Assembly: GCF_023845585.1 (NCBI RefSeq)
Contig: NZ_JAMQHS010000004.1
Span: 248,001-312,000 of the forward strand
DNA length: 64,000 nt
Direction: 5' to 3'
From: Clostridium sp. CMCC3677
GTDB lineage: Bacteria; Bacillota; Clostridia; Clostridiales; Clostridiaceae
Shown: positions 55,715 to 64,000 of the stretch, piece after piece
How positions within the stretch are numbered: position 1 is the stretch's first letter
Layout of the letters: each line of letters opens with the position of its first letter
The notes under the pieces: model-generated
Seen by the model: the letters and a program-made list of their open reading frames with translations, nothing else
What the model was told of the DNA's origin: nothing
Database searches by the model: none
Program-made: the position numbers and the translations under genes

Positions 55715-56548
55715 TTAAATATTTTTCTCTAATATATCTTCGCATATCCCTTTAAGGTCTCCCTTAAAATATGTGTGTTGTCCATTTTCATCTCCCATAT
55801 ATTGAACAACAAATATTCCGTCCATATATACATCCATATTTACAATATTGCAGCTTTTAACTTTTATTGAAGTATCTTCTTTATCATAAATATAAATTTT
55901 TATATGCGATAAAGCTTCCTTCTTTTCCTTTGTTAAAGCTTTAATTCCATCATCACTATCAAGTTTAGTTGAATTACTTATTAAATTTTTTAACTTTTCT
56001 TTATCTAAATCATTCAATTCTTTTACTTTATTAGAATCACTAATAACTATTCTATTTCTAGTATTTATGAGATTAGCTATATTAGAAGTTGAATATAAGT
56101 AACCTAGCAAATCATTTTTCAATCTATTTATTAATGGTAATTTATTGTTATCATGATACATGCGATTATTTAAAATAAGAACATCGCTTATTTTAAATTT
56201 ATCTTTCATACCATTTAAATAGTAAACATTTGCATCAATGCTTATATTAGTCCCTTCTGTAATATAGTTTTCCTCTTCCGAAAAATCATTCATAATCTCA
56301 CCTATGGAATTCCATATCATTTGTATAGAATTCTCATCTTCAAAAACATAACCACCCCATTTGTCATTAGAAATTTCAATTTTTATAGGTATAGACATAT
56401 TTATCTTATTTACAACATCATCTTTATCACTTATTATTTTGACTCTGTTATATAAAAATCTATAATTTAAACTTGTCATTATAATGCAAATTATAATTAT
56501 AGTAGTGTATATGCCTATAATCTTAGCCTTTAAGCTAATTTTCTTCAC
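55715..56548 (-). CDS. Membrane-anchored protein of unknown function in a sensor operon
   Basis: 277 residues. One N-terminal membrane segment (about 9-27, IIGIYTTIIIICIIMTSLNY) and the rest probably outside the cell, with mixed alpha/beta content and Asn/Asp/Lys richness. I do not recognise it with certainty; it may belong to a clostridial family such as DUF3919. Lying between the histidine kinase and the binding lipoprotein, it could link the two across the membrane. It starts about 90 bp after the kinase stop. Confidence 0.65.
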   Translation of the reverse strand: MKKISLKAKIIGIYTTIIIICIIMTSLNYRFLYNRVKIISDKDDVVNKINMSIPIKIEISNDKWGGYVFEDENSIQMIWNSIGEIMNDFSEEENYITEGTNISIDANVYYLNGMKDKFKISDVLILNNRMYHDNNKLPLINRLKNDLLGYLYSTSNIANLINTRNRIVISDSNKVKELNDLDKEKLKNLISNSTKLDSDDGIKALTKEKKEALSHIKIYIYDKEDTSIKVKSCNIVNMDVYMDGIFVVQYMGDENGQHTYFKGDLKGICEDILEKNI

Positions 56549-56638
56549 TTATGTTTCCTCCCATATAATAAAAATTTAACATCTCATAAACATTTCACTC
56601 ATGTTTCGTAAATGTAACATTCATTATTTTTCATAATA

Positions 56639-58060
56639 CTAATTACTTTTAAATATAATTTCTACAGATGTACTTTCTCCTAGGTTACTTTTAATTTTTA
56701 TATCTCCATCTTGCTTTTTCATTATTTCTTTACATATGCAAAGACCTAATCCATTTCCATTGTTGTTAATAGAATTTAAATTATTCACCCTATAAGTAGG
56801 CTCAAAAAGTTTAGGTATATTTTCTTTAGCTATACCTATACCATCATCTATTATATTTAAAATTATTTTTTTATTCTCAACTTGCAATTTTATTTTTATC
56901 TTTCTACATTCACTGTATTTTATAGCGTTATCTAATACATTTAAAATAACTTGCTTGGTCTTGTCTCTATCTATTAAAGCTTCAATATCAAATGTATTTT
57001 TAATTATTTCTATTTCATATTTTTTTATTCTCGGATTAATAATAACTAAAACTTCTTCTATGACTTCTTTTAAATTATTTTTCTTTTTATCTATCTCAAA
57101 CTCGCTTTTTCCTAGTTTTGATAAGTCAAGAAGTTCTTCTACTAGCTTTAAAAGCCTTATTCCTTCTTCCTTCATATAAACTAAACTTTCATCTATATCA
57201 TTTTGATTTTTTAATTTAGGTATAATCTCAGAATATCCTATTATTGCTGTTAATGGAGTCTTAAACTCATGCGTCACATTATCTAAAAAACTCTTTTGTT
57301 TTTGTTTTTCCTCTTTTAAACTTTCAACATAATTTTTTATACTCTCAGACATTACATTAAAAGTTTGTGCTAGATCTTCAATTTCATCTCCACTTCTAAT
57401 TTTTATTCTATTATCATATTCTCCTTTGGTAACTTTTTGAGAAACTATCTTTAATTTTTTTATAGGTCCAACTATTTTTTCTGAAAGAAGCTTACTTAAA
57501 AGCCATGATATAAGAATTGATGTACATGCTAATATGCCCATAATTATAAACATATCATTTATAAGTTTTTCGCTACTATCTAAAGGATATATATATCTTA
57601 CACATCCTAATGTTGTATCTTTTAAATATATAGGACTTGAAAATAATACATAAATGTTTCCATCAATTTTTTTAACAACATAGGCCTTATTTCCCTTTAT
57701 AGCATTAGTTATATCCTCATCAAAAAAAGTAACGCTATTAGAAACAGAATCAGTCATTATGTCACCATTCTTATCATAAATTTGAATCCTATAATTTAAT
57801 TTTTTAGATAGATATATATTAATTAGTGGAGCTTTATGCTCAAAATTTCTTTCAATATCGTCCACCTTATCTTTTTCAATGTAATTTGATATGTATACTT
57901 GAGTGTTGTAACTCTCCTTTGTTAATAAATCAATATTACTTTTTATTACGTTATTATATAAATTATTTATTATTGTTATATATATAAATATTATTATTGG
58001 AATTAATATCCCCATATTCATGAGAATTATCTTAGTTTTTATGTTAAAATTCAGTCGCAT
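56639..58060 (-). CDS. Sensor histidine kinase with HAMP domain
   Basis: 473 residues. Membrane segments at about 11-32 and 168-188 enclose an extracellular sensor domain (about 33-167). A HAMP domain (about 190-242) precedes the H-box DNVTHEFKTPLTAIIGYSE (about 261-279), N-box NVLDNAIKYS, G1 DDGIGIA and G2 GNGLGLCICK. HisKA type. Paired with the OmpR-type regulator 35 bp upstream. It probably responds to the binding lipoprotein at 54634-55683. The ATG at 58060 follows GGAGGATG. Confidence 0.93.
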   Translation of the reverse strand: MRLNFNIKTKIILMNMGILIPIIIFIYITIINNLYNNVIKSNIDLLTKESYNTQVYISNYIEKDKVDDIERNFEHKAPLINIYLSKKLNYRIQIYDKNGDIMTDSVSNSVTFFDEDITNAIKGNKAYVVKKIDGNIYVLFSSPIYLKDTTLGCVRYIYPLDSSEKLINDMFIIMGILACTSILISWLLSKLLSEKIVGPIKKLKIVSQKVTKGEYDNRIKIRSGDEIEDLAQTFNVMSESIKNYVESLKEEKQKQKSFLDNVTHEFKTPLTAIIGYSEIIPKLKNQNDIDESLVYMKEEGIRLLKLVEELLDLSKLGKSEFEIDKKKNNLKEVIEEVLVIINPRIKKYEIEIIKNTFDIEALIDRDKTKQVILNVLDNAIKYSECRKIKIKLQVENKKIILNIIDDGIGIAKENIPKLFEPTYRVNNLNSINNNGNGLGLCICKEIMKKQDGDIKIKSNLGESTSVEIIFKSN

Positions 58061-58095
58061 TAAAAATGCATCCTCCTAATGTCTTATTTATAAAA

Positions 58096-58785
58096 TTAAA
58101 TAGTCTCTTCTTTAAATTCTAATTTGTATCCTACTCCATAAACGGTTTTTAATTTATTTGAATACTTGCCCATCTTTTTTCTAACTCTTTGTATTAGAAT
58201 ATCAACTGCTCTTGTATTAACATCGTACTCATCACCCCATACTCTCTCTAAAAGGTTTTCTCTAGTAAAAACTTTATTGTGATTTTCCATCATAAGTAGC
58301 AGTGTATCAAACTCTTTATAAGTCATAAAAATTTCTTCTTCCTCTATGAAAACTTTTCTTTCATCTTTTAGAATCTTTAATTTTTCAATCTTTATTTCAT
58401 TATTATTTTTTGAGCTTGGCTTTTTTGTAATCCTCTTTGTTACTGCTTTTATTCTTAAAATAAGTTCTGCGCTATTAAATGGTTTTATTATATAATCATC
58501 TGCACCCAACTGAAGACCTAAAAGTTTATCATTCATTTGACTTTTTGCAGTAAGCATTATAACTGGAACTTCACTATCTATTTCTTGAAATTTCTTTATA
58601 ACGTCATGTCCACTTATATCTGGTAACATTAAATCTAATATAACAAGTTCTGGTTTTTCAGTTTCAAATTTTGAAATTGCATCTGCTCCAGTCATACTTA
58701 TAATAGGTTCATATCCTTCTACCTCTAAATTCAATCTAATTAAATTAACTATACTTTTTTCATCATCTACTACTAATATTCTCAT
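58096..58785 (-). CDS. Response regulator, OmpR family
   Basis: 229 residues. Receiver with DDEKSIV (about 6-12), phospho-acceptor Asp in LVILDLMLPDISG (about 53), TAKS and the Lys in YIIKPFNSAE. The C-terminal winged helix has MTYKEFDTLLLMMENHNKVFTRENLLERVWG and VYGVGYKLEF. It should control the operon with the kinase, the anchored protein, the binding lipoprotein and the transporter. The ATG follows GAAGGTGG. Confidence 0.94.
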   Translation of the reverse strand: MRILVVDDEKSIVNLIRLNLEVEGYEPIISMTGADAISKFETEKPELVILDLMLPDISGHDVIKKFQEIDSEVPVIMLTAKSQMNDKLLGLQLGADDYIIKPFNSAELILRIKAVTKRITKKPSSKNNNEIKIEKLKILKDERKVFIEEEEIFMTYKEFDTLLLMMENHNKVFTRENLLERVWGDEYDVNTRAVDILIQRVRKKMGKYSNKLKTVYGVGYKLEFKEETI

Positions 58786-58923
58786 AAAATAACCACCTTC
58801 AATAATCGTTTAAATAATATTTAATTGATAATTATTTATTTAATTCCATACCAGATTAAAATGTTATCACTTTATTTTACATATTTCAACTTTATTAAAT
58901 TTAACTCTATAGAAATATACAAA

Positions 58924-58947
58924 AGGTTGTAGTTTAAACTACAACCT
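58924..58947 (-). terminator. 24-bp perfect palindrome, terminator
   Basis: AGGTTGTAGTTT and its exact complement, followed on the minus strand by TTTTGTATATTT. It separates the scarred region and the ABC-2 permease gene from the response regulator gene. Confidence 0.8.
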
Positions 58948-58962
58948 CACAACACTCTAAAA

Positions 58963-59040
58963 TTATTTTCTATTTTGTTCTTTTTTATCTTTTCTACAAG
59001 ATACACATCTTGTTGGCTCGTTAGTTAATCTATTTATTTT
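58963..59040 (-). pseudogene. Scrap of a zinc-ribbon protein (zf-trcl type)
   Basis: A 25-codon frame with no start reads KINRLTNEPTRCVSCRKD and ends shortly after. It matches the C-terminal half of the small bacterial zinc-ribbon proteins with the pattern F-T-N-E-P-T-R-C-x-x-C-R. A stop lies directly upstream in frame, and the N-terminal CxxC half is gone. This is the remnant of a deleted gene. Confidence 0.6.
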
Positions 59041-59086
59041 TCACAAGCATAAGCATAAGTTCAAATTCTTTTAAAGTAAGATTAAT
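59030..59086 (-). pseudogene. Scrap of an OmpR-type response regulator
   Basis: A short frame reads INLTLKEFELMLMLVKNK and then a stop, the characteristic first helix of an OmpR winged helix (consensus LTxKEFELLxxLVxN). No receiver domain or recognition helix is left. It overlaps the zinc-ribbon scrap in another frame, so the two were brought together by deletion. The 342-bp gap 58786-59127 otherwise holds only the palindrome. Confidence 0.5.
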
Positions 59087-59127
59087 TATTTATATACTAA
59101 ACTCTTTTTCTTAAAATAAAAGTAAAT

Positions 59128-59922
59128 TCAAATTTCCCGAGACAAATATAAAACGCCTTTATAACATGATTTATATAATAATCCCACTCCTAATATCATT
59201 AATATTAAATTATATAATATTATATTAATTCCATTTTGGGTATTGCTTTCTGTTAAATTGAATAATTTTACCACATTAAAATCAATTACACTATTTAAAA
59301 ACCACATCTCAAAAAAGATTCCAGTAAGTATTACATAAAATATAGGGAATATATATGCTGTAAGTTTTGTCCCAGTTATTGTTGTAATTCCAAATACAAA
59401 TGTTGAAAAAGTAACTGAAGATATTAATGTTCCTAAAAGTATTATAATAATATATAATATTTTTGAGCTTTCATACACACCTATAAATCCACTTATTACG
59501 AAAGCACCATTTGTCATTCCATCTCTAATATTATTTAATCCATATTTTATAATAAGATATAAAATGCAAATACCATAGCTTATTGCAAATATTATAAAAT
59601 TTATTAAGACATTTACTATTAATTTAACTTTAAAATAAGTTTTTATATCTATAATTTCCAATAACTTATTTATAAATCCCGATTCTTTATCATTAATTAT
59701 TGAGGTAGAATAAATTATTCCTGCTATAATCGGTCCTATAAATCCTATATATGAAAATTCACTAAGTCTTATAAAATAATCTACTCCATCTAATTCTTGA
59801 CATGGAAATTTTATTTCTTCTAAATAAGGTATCATAAATACTGATAAAATTATTAGAATAGAACTGATTGTTCTCCAAGAAAATATATTCTTTTTAAATT
59901 CTAATTTTAAATATTTTTTCAT
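59128..59922 (-). CDS. ABC-2 type transporter permease
   Basis: 264 residues with six membrane segments (first at about 19-34, last at about 235-250). An intracellular loop after segment 2 has IINDKESGFINKLLEIIDIKTYFKVKLIVN, common in ABC-2 permeases. The start MKKYLKLEFKKNIFSW is typical. No ATPase gene is adjacent, so the partner must be elsewhere or has been lost. It follows the anti-sigma gene by 16 bp, with AAAGGAGAT upstream, and is probably the third gene of the ECF sigma operon. Confidence 0.8.
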   Translation of the reverse strand: MKKYLKLEFKKNIFSWRTISSILIILSVFMIPYLEEIKFPCQELDGVDYFIRLSEFSYIGFIGPIIAGIIYSTSIINDKESGFINKLLEIIDIKTYFKVKLIVNVLINFIIFAISYGICILYLIIKYGLNNIRDGMTNGAFVISGFIGVYESSKILYIIIILLGTLISSVTFSTFVFGITTITGTKLTAYIFPIFYVILTGIFFEMWFLNSVIDFNVVKLFNLTESNTQNGINIILYNLILMILGVGLLYKSCYKGVLYLSREI

Positions 59923-59938
59923 ATATATATCTCCTTTA

Positions 59939-60928
59939 TTAATATTTATCTGCTACTGCACCTAGTGTAGCTGCTTTAATATAAGTTTTATCTTTTAAGG
60001 CTTTTAATGATTTACTATCACCACTTACAACTACTCCTATTATCTTTAAATCTTCTTTATTAATCTCACCTTTTCCATTACTTAAATTATCAAATAATTC
60101 TTTATACTCATTACTATAATTGTTGTCTTTTCCTTCATTAATAGCATCTATAAAATTCTTTTCAGGATTATCAATTGAATCTCCTTGGTTGTCTAAAGCT
60201 TTTATACCATATACATAGTATTCATTAAATATTAACTTATCTGAAAAATAGTAATCATTTTCAGAAAAAGTATCTACCCAATACCAATTTAAAGTGATAT
60301 CACTAGGAAGCATATTCTTTACTTCTTCAAGACTATAACTTTTATCAAAAGATAATGATATCTCCATTAATTTATCACTACCTATTTCATCAATATTTTC
60401 TAAATCATTTATATAATTTTCATATTTTATTGATGGATGATAAAATTTCATTACCTTTTTTCCTACTTTATTATAAGCTTCATTTGAATCTCTTGATGAT
60501 TTACTAACTCTATCAAATAAATATTGTCCCATATAACCATAAACTCCATTTATTAAAGGTATATATGTATAAGACTCCTTATAATTTCCATCAATTATAG
60601 GCTTATTTTTTAAAAATCTATATCTAACATAGTCTATTTCACCAATCATAATTCTATCATCAATTTGTATACTTCCTATATAAGCATTTGGCATAGCTAC
60701 ATCAAATAAAGTTCTTAAATTATCCTCTTCTTTATTATTCATAACATTCAAAATAGCGGCATTAGATATAAATAATACAAAACTTACTATAATAAACATC
60801 ATTAAACTTATTATTATAGTCCTTACTATTGAAAATATCTTAGCTCTTTTAACTGCGTTATTAAAATTAGGTTTTTCTTTCATTTCAAACAGTTCTTTTA
60901 ATTTTTCTTCATCACTCTTTATATCCAT
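59939..60928 (-). CDS. Anti-sigma factor, Sigma_reg_N/Sigma_reg_C type
   Basis: 329 residues. A cytoplasmic N-terminal segment (about 1-32, SDEEKLKELFEMKEKPNFNNAVKRAK) should bind the sigma factor. One membrane segment (about 33-55, IVRTIIISLMMFIIVSFVLF) follows, then a long extracellular part. The C-terminal region with MEISLSFDKSYSLEEVKNMLPSDITLNWYWVDTF matches the sigma regulator C-terminal domain. It overlaps the sigma gene by 17 bp. The ATG at 60928 follows TGGAGGAAC. Confidence 0.86.
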   Translation of the reverse strand: MDIKSDEEKLKELFEMKEKPNFNNAVKRAKIFSIVRTIIISLMMFIIVSFVLFISNAAILNVMNNKEEDNLRTLFDVAMPNAYIGSIQIDDRIMIGEIDYVRYRFLKNKPIIDGNYKESYTYIPLINGVYGYMGQYLFDRVSKSSRDSNEAYNKVGKKVMKFYHPSIKYENYINDLENIDEIGSDKLMEISLSFDKSYSLEEVKNMLPSDITLNWYWVDTFSENDYYFSDKLIFNEYYVYGIKALDNQGDSIDNPEKNFIDAINEGKDNNYSNEYKELFDNLSNGKGEINKEDLKIIGVVVSGDSKSLKALKDKTYIKAATLGAVADKY

Positions 60929-61427
60929 ACTTGTTCCTCCATAACTTTTTAAATTTTTCTCTTGCTCTAAAAAGATAAGTTTTAACTGTATTTTCGTTTA
61001 TTCCCAAAAGTTCCGCTATTTCTTTATAAGATAAACCCATGTCATATTTAAAGTACAATAGATTCTTATGAACGTCACTAATAGAATTTAGAATTTCATT
61101 AATTTCTTTCTTTCTTTCTAAATCCAATATAAACTCCTCAACTAAATTGTTTTCTACCAATCTTTCTTTAAAAACTTCTTCATCAATACTTAAATAAATA
61201 TGTCTATTATTTTTTCTGCACAAGTCATAGTATTTATTAATTGCTACCTTAAAAAGCCATGATGAAACTTTATTAGTCTGTATACCATCAATGTATTTTA
61301 ATGCTGTATAAAAAGTATCTTGTACTATATCTTCAGCATTATCTTTACTACAACCAAGCTTAACTAAATACTTATATATTATAATCATCTTTTTTTGAAA
61401 CATCTCATTTATTAATTCATTGTTCAT
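60912..61427 (-). CDS. ECF-type RNA polymerase sigma factor
   Basis: 171 residues (start at the second of two ATGs, 61427, best spaced from GAAGGAGG). Region 2: YKYLVKLGCSKDNAEDIVQDTFYTALKYI (about 18-46) and VSSWLFKVAINKYYDLCRK. Region 4: MGLSYKEIAELLGINENTVKTYLFRAREKFKKLW. Partner of the anti-sigma factor with which it overlaps. A separate ECF pair occurs at 47949-49578. The signal is unknown; an ABC-2 permease is in the same operon. Confidence 0.92.
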   Translation of the reverse strand: MNNELINEMFQKKMIIIYKYLVKLGCSKDNAEDIVQDTFYTALKYIDGIQTNKVSSWLFKVAINKYYDLCRKNNRHIYLSIDEEVFKERLVENNLVEEFILDLERKKEINEILNSISDVHKNLLYFKYDMGLSYKEIAELLGINENTVKTYLFRAREKFKKLWRNKYGYKE

Positions 61428-61430
61428 CAT

Positions 61431-61727
61431 TTCCTCCTTCCATAAAATAATTTAGTTATCAGCTTAGATTTTGATACTTCTGTTATTATGACGTTTTAAC
61501 TGCAAATATGTATACATTTATTTTACATTAAATGATAAATATCAATCTGTTAAGTTATTATAAATTGTTTTTTATATATTAAATTCTCAAATAGCAGAAT
61601 TTAATACTATTGCTCAATCTTCAACTTTAATTTCCTAAAGAATTAAAATTCTTTAATTAATCTAAGAAAAATACTATACTTAATAATGATGATATATTAA
61701 TTAAAGACTAGATTGAGGGGTTTATAT
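61431..61727. other. Divergent intergenic region between the ECF sigma and DUF4317 genes
   Basis: About 295 bp, A/T-rich. It holds a short inverted repeat AAAGAATT-AA-AATTCTTT around 61637-61656 and presumably two divergent promoters. No ORF or RNA gene seen. Confidence 0.5.
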
Positions 61728-63077
61728 ATGAGAAAAAAAGATATACTTGAGTTAAAAAGACGTTTTAAAAAAGATCATTGCACCTTCACTAAAATGTGTG
61801 GTTGTTATGTTAATGGAGAAAAGCATATTATTTTAAAATTTAGAGAAACTTTTCTAAATTTAGATGAGGACGAATACTTTAAATATTTAGAAATTGCAAG
61901 AAAAGTACTTTCTGGAACTATTGGCAATAATATTTTAGAATTAAACTTTCCCATTAATGAAAATTTTATAAATGAAAAACAAATTTCTCTTATGCAGCTT
62001 AAAAACAGTCAATTAAAGGATGATTCTCTTCTTGATGCTTTTTATCAATCTATTATAGATAGCTATGATTACACTGGTAACTTTTTAATACTTATTTTTC
62101 ATGATGCTTATGATATTATTACTAAAACTACTGATAATGCAAAGCTAGATGAATCTGAAGAAGTATATGAATATTTGCTATGTGCAATATGTCCTGTTTC
62201 ACTTTCAAAACCAGGTCTTAGATACTTTGAAGAAGAAAATAAAATTAAAGCTAGGCTAAGAGATTGGGTAGTTGATGCTCCAACTAATGGTTTTGTATTT
62301 CCTGCTTTTATTGATCGTAGTTCAGATGTTAACTCTATTATGTATTACACAAAAAATGCTAAAGATACACATACTGAATTAATGGAAAATGCCTTAGGTT
62401 GTTCCTCAAAACAAACCGCTACTATACAAAAAGAAACTTTTCAAACAATTATTAAGGATTCTATAGGAGCTGATGAAAAAAAATCTGATAAGATCTTTAT
62501 GGAGATACAAGAAAACCTAAATTCTATGGTAGATGAACATAATTCCATATATGATGATACCGATTGTGATCCTATAACATTAACAAAAAAGGAGATACAA
62601 AACCTTTTAATAGAAAGTGGAGTGCCTGAAGAAATTACTAATAAAATTGAAAAATCATATGTAGAAAATTTTGGTGATGACCTTCCTATAGCAGAAAATT
62701 TAATTGATTCAAAAATACTTAAGGCAAATGCTCAAATAAAGAAAGAAAAGCATCTTAAAAAACAAGTGGAAATTTTACAAAACAGATTAGAACAAGCTAA
62801 ACAAGAAACTGCTATAGATAATGAAAACTCTTCTTCTAAAGATATTAATGATGACAACGTAGTTTTAGAAGAAGCTTTAAAAAACAATTTAGAAGAAACT
62901 CAGGACACAAATTCAGAATATAATAACTCTGAAACTAACTATGATGTTATACTTCATGTAAAACCTGAAAAAGTACCTCAAATAAAATCACAAATAATCG
63001 ATGGTCAAAAATGTATAGTTATTCCAATTAATGAGAATGAACAAACTACAGTTAATGGGCTAGATGATTTGATTTAA
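61728..63077 (+). CDS. DUF4317 family protein
   Basis: 449 residues from MRKKDILELKRRFKKDHCTFTKMCGCYV, the DUF4317 start, with TTGAGGGG upstream; the TTG at 61713 lies inside that site. The N-terminal two thirds (about 1-300) form the DUF4317 region with CPVSLSKPGLRYFEEENKIKARLRDWVVDAPTNGFVFPAF. A helical, probably coiled-coil stretch (about 325-355) and an acidic tail follow. Cytosolic, function unknown, common in clostridia. Single gene with a strong terminator. Confidence 0.88.
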   Translation: MRKKDILELKRRFKKDHCTFTKMCGCYVNGEKHIILKFRETFLNLDEDEYFKYLEIARKVLSGTIGNNILELNFPINENFINEKQISLMQLKNSQLKDDSLLDAFYQSIIDSYDYTGNFLILIFHDAYDIITKTTDNAKLDESEEVYEYLLCAICPVSLSKPGLRYFEEENKIKARLRDWVVDAPTNGFVFPAFIDRSSDVNSIMYYTKNAKDTHTELMENALGCSSKQTATIQKETFQTIIKDSIGADEKKSDKIFMEIQENLNSMVDEHNSIYDDTDCDPITLTKKEIQNLLIESGVPEEITNKIEKSYVENFGDDLPIAENLIDSKILKANAQIKKEKHLKKQVEILQNRLEQAKQETAIDNENSSSKDINDDNVVLEEALKNNLEETQDTNSEYNNSETNYDVILHVKPEKVPQIKSQIIDGQKCIVIPINENEQTTVNGLDDLI

Positions 63078-63094
63078 GTTATCCTGTTGTACTA

Positions 63095-63139
63095 AAAAAC
63101 CTAATCTTGGTTATATATCTTACACAAGATTAGGTTTTT
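63095..63139 (+). terminator. Terminator of the DUF4317 gene
   Basis: AAAAACCTAATCTTG pairs with CAAGATTAGGTTTTT across a 15-nt loop, followed by TTTTTC on the plus strand. Confidence 0.92.
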
Positions 63140-63226
63140 CATTAATAAATTTTGCTTTAATTACTATATACTTATCTTTTATGCTACAAATTTAAAAATG
63201 ATATTTATATGTGATTAATTTGAATA

Positions 63227-64000
63227 TTAAACATCATTATTAGAAATTTGTCTAGGCCATGAAAGTAACGTCTTCCTTGATATTTTCAGTTGTTTTTCAT
63301 TTGGGAAATTCAAATCACAGAAATAATTATGATAATTAGCAGTCCATACATATTTATCCCATACTATTATATCTTTTTTATGTAATTCTAACATTTCTTC
63401 AATTTTTAATTTATGCCTAAGAAGTAACTCTATTTGCACTTTTTCAAACTCATATTCATTATTGCATTCTGTATAATATTTAAATATAGTGTTCAAATAA
63501 TTTAAAAACCATTGGCCATCACTATCAATAAGTATTTTATTCTGCTGTGGAGCAACATCATAATAATTAATATACTTTTGCAATCTATTGACTGTTTTAT
63601 AATCTAATACAATTCTTGGATAGCAAGCCAATTCACTTTCTGTATTATGAGCATCTAAAAGAGCTGGTCCAAACACAATATCTTCATTTATATAAAACTC
63701 ACCTACACTTACACCGCCTCTAACAAAAAGGCCCTCTAAAGATAAGTTGAATTGATATTCTGATACATTGTCTAATATTTCATCTAACTCTTCTTCTCCA
63801 TCATCTTTTATAGGATACCCAACAATCATATTATCAGTATATATCTTTATTTTACCTTGACTATACTTATTAGGAATTATACATTGTTTGTTCTTATTTA
63901 TAAGGTAACTAATTTCTTTAAGCAATTTGTTACCATATCCATCCTTACACGAATTTACTATCATTTGCGAAAAACCTAATATATCTATAGCACATACTAT
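63227..64000 (-). CDS. Cyclase-homology-domain-like protein (5' end outside window)
   Basis: 258 codons are visible and the frame is open to the right edge, so the start lies beyond it; the ATG at 63964 is internal. The first visible residues IVCAIDILGFSQMIV fit the start of a class III nucleotidyl cyclase domain (D-I-x-G-F). KIYTDNMIVGYPI fits the second metal-binding Asp, and LFVRGGVSVGEFYINEDIVFGPALLDAHNTESELACYPRIVLD fits the central RxG and rear part. The purine-selecting residues are not the usual ones. It may be a diverged cyclase or an inactive sensor. The C-terminal 100 residues are helical and of unknown role. Confidence 0.6.
   Translation of the reverse strand: MVCAIDILGFSQMIVNSCKDGYGNKLLKEISYLINKNKQCIIPNKYSQGKIKIYTDNMIVGYPIKDDGEEELDEILDNVSEYQFNLSLEGLFVRGGVSVGEFYINEDIVFGPALLDAHNTESELACYPRIVLDYKTVNRLQKYINYYDVAPQQNKILIDSDGQWFLNYLNTIFKYYTECNNEYEFEKVQIELLLRHKLKIEEMLELHKKDIIVWDKYVWTANYHNYFCDLNFPNEKQLKISRKTLLSWPRQISNNDV

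Overview
The window is very AT-rich, tightly packed and mostly coded on the minus strand. Its gene content (FabK-type fatty acid synthesis operon, RNase J, IreB-RuvX-DUF1292-Fur cluster behind a T-box-controlled alaS, IscR-like/IscS/IscU/MnmA, BceAB-type transporter, ECF sigma/anti-sigma pairs, DUF4317, HutP) points to a low-GC Firmicute, most likely Clostridium sensu stricto. This is inferred from gene families and order only. No tRNA, rRNA, CRISPR array, intact transposase or prophage gene was seen.

Region 1 (1-17160) is housekeeping: partial O-methyltransferase, mltG, typA, rnjA, fur, a DUF1292 gene, ruvX, ireB, alaS with an alanine T-box, an AI-2E-family permease with a PRC-barrel protein, then rarA, an IscR-like regulator, iscS, iscU and mnmA. 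Region 2 (16641-20330) is a molybdenum cofactor operon (moeA-like, moaC, moaA, MOSC protein), followed by an SDR gene, hutP and a DUF4003 gene. Region 3 (23108-33062) is one complete type II fatty acid operon: fabT, fabH, acpP, fabK, fabD, fabG, fabF, accB, fabZ, accC, accD, accA. Its promoter carries a palindrome on the -10/+1 segment that fits FabT autoregulation.

Region 4 (33189-41430) is accessory: a lipoprotein, flavin reductase, TPR protein, three truncated genes fused end to end (acyltransferase, MarR, TVP38), a plus-strand DUF2089/SHOCT-like/small protein/MFS cluster behind a 36-bp palindrome, and an AAA-ATPase/PD-(D/E)XK protein. Region 5 (41432-49578) holds a BceAB-RS-type peptide-resistance module, a second AAA/PD-(D/E)XK protein and an ECF sigma/DUF4179 anti-sigma pair. 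The two AAA/nuclease genes share a promoter with a 31-bp dyad in identical geometry.

Region 6 (49856-64000) has a MarR regulator, panE with an EIIC-type permease, and an organophosphate-type transporter with an extracellular binding lipoprotein, an unknown anchored protein and a two-component system. It continues with scars of a response regulator and a zinc-ribbon gene, an orphan ABC-2 permease, another ECF sigma/anti-sigma pair, DUF4317 and a partial cyclase-like protein.

Two dispersed repeat families run through the intergenic spaces. One is a MITE-like element with GGCTYTGTTTTA ends and, in its best copy, an 8-bp target duplication. The other is a roughly 57-bp repeat that forms transcription terminators.
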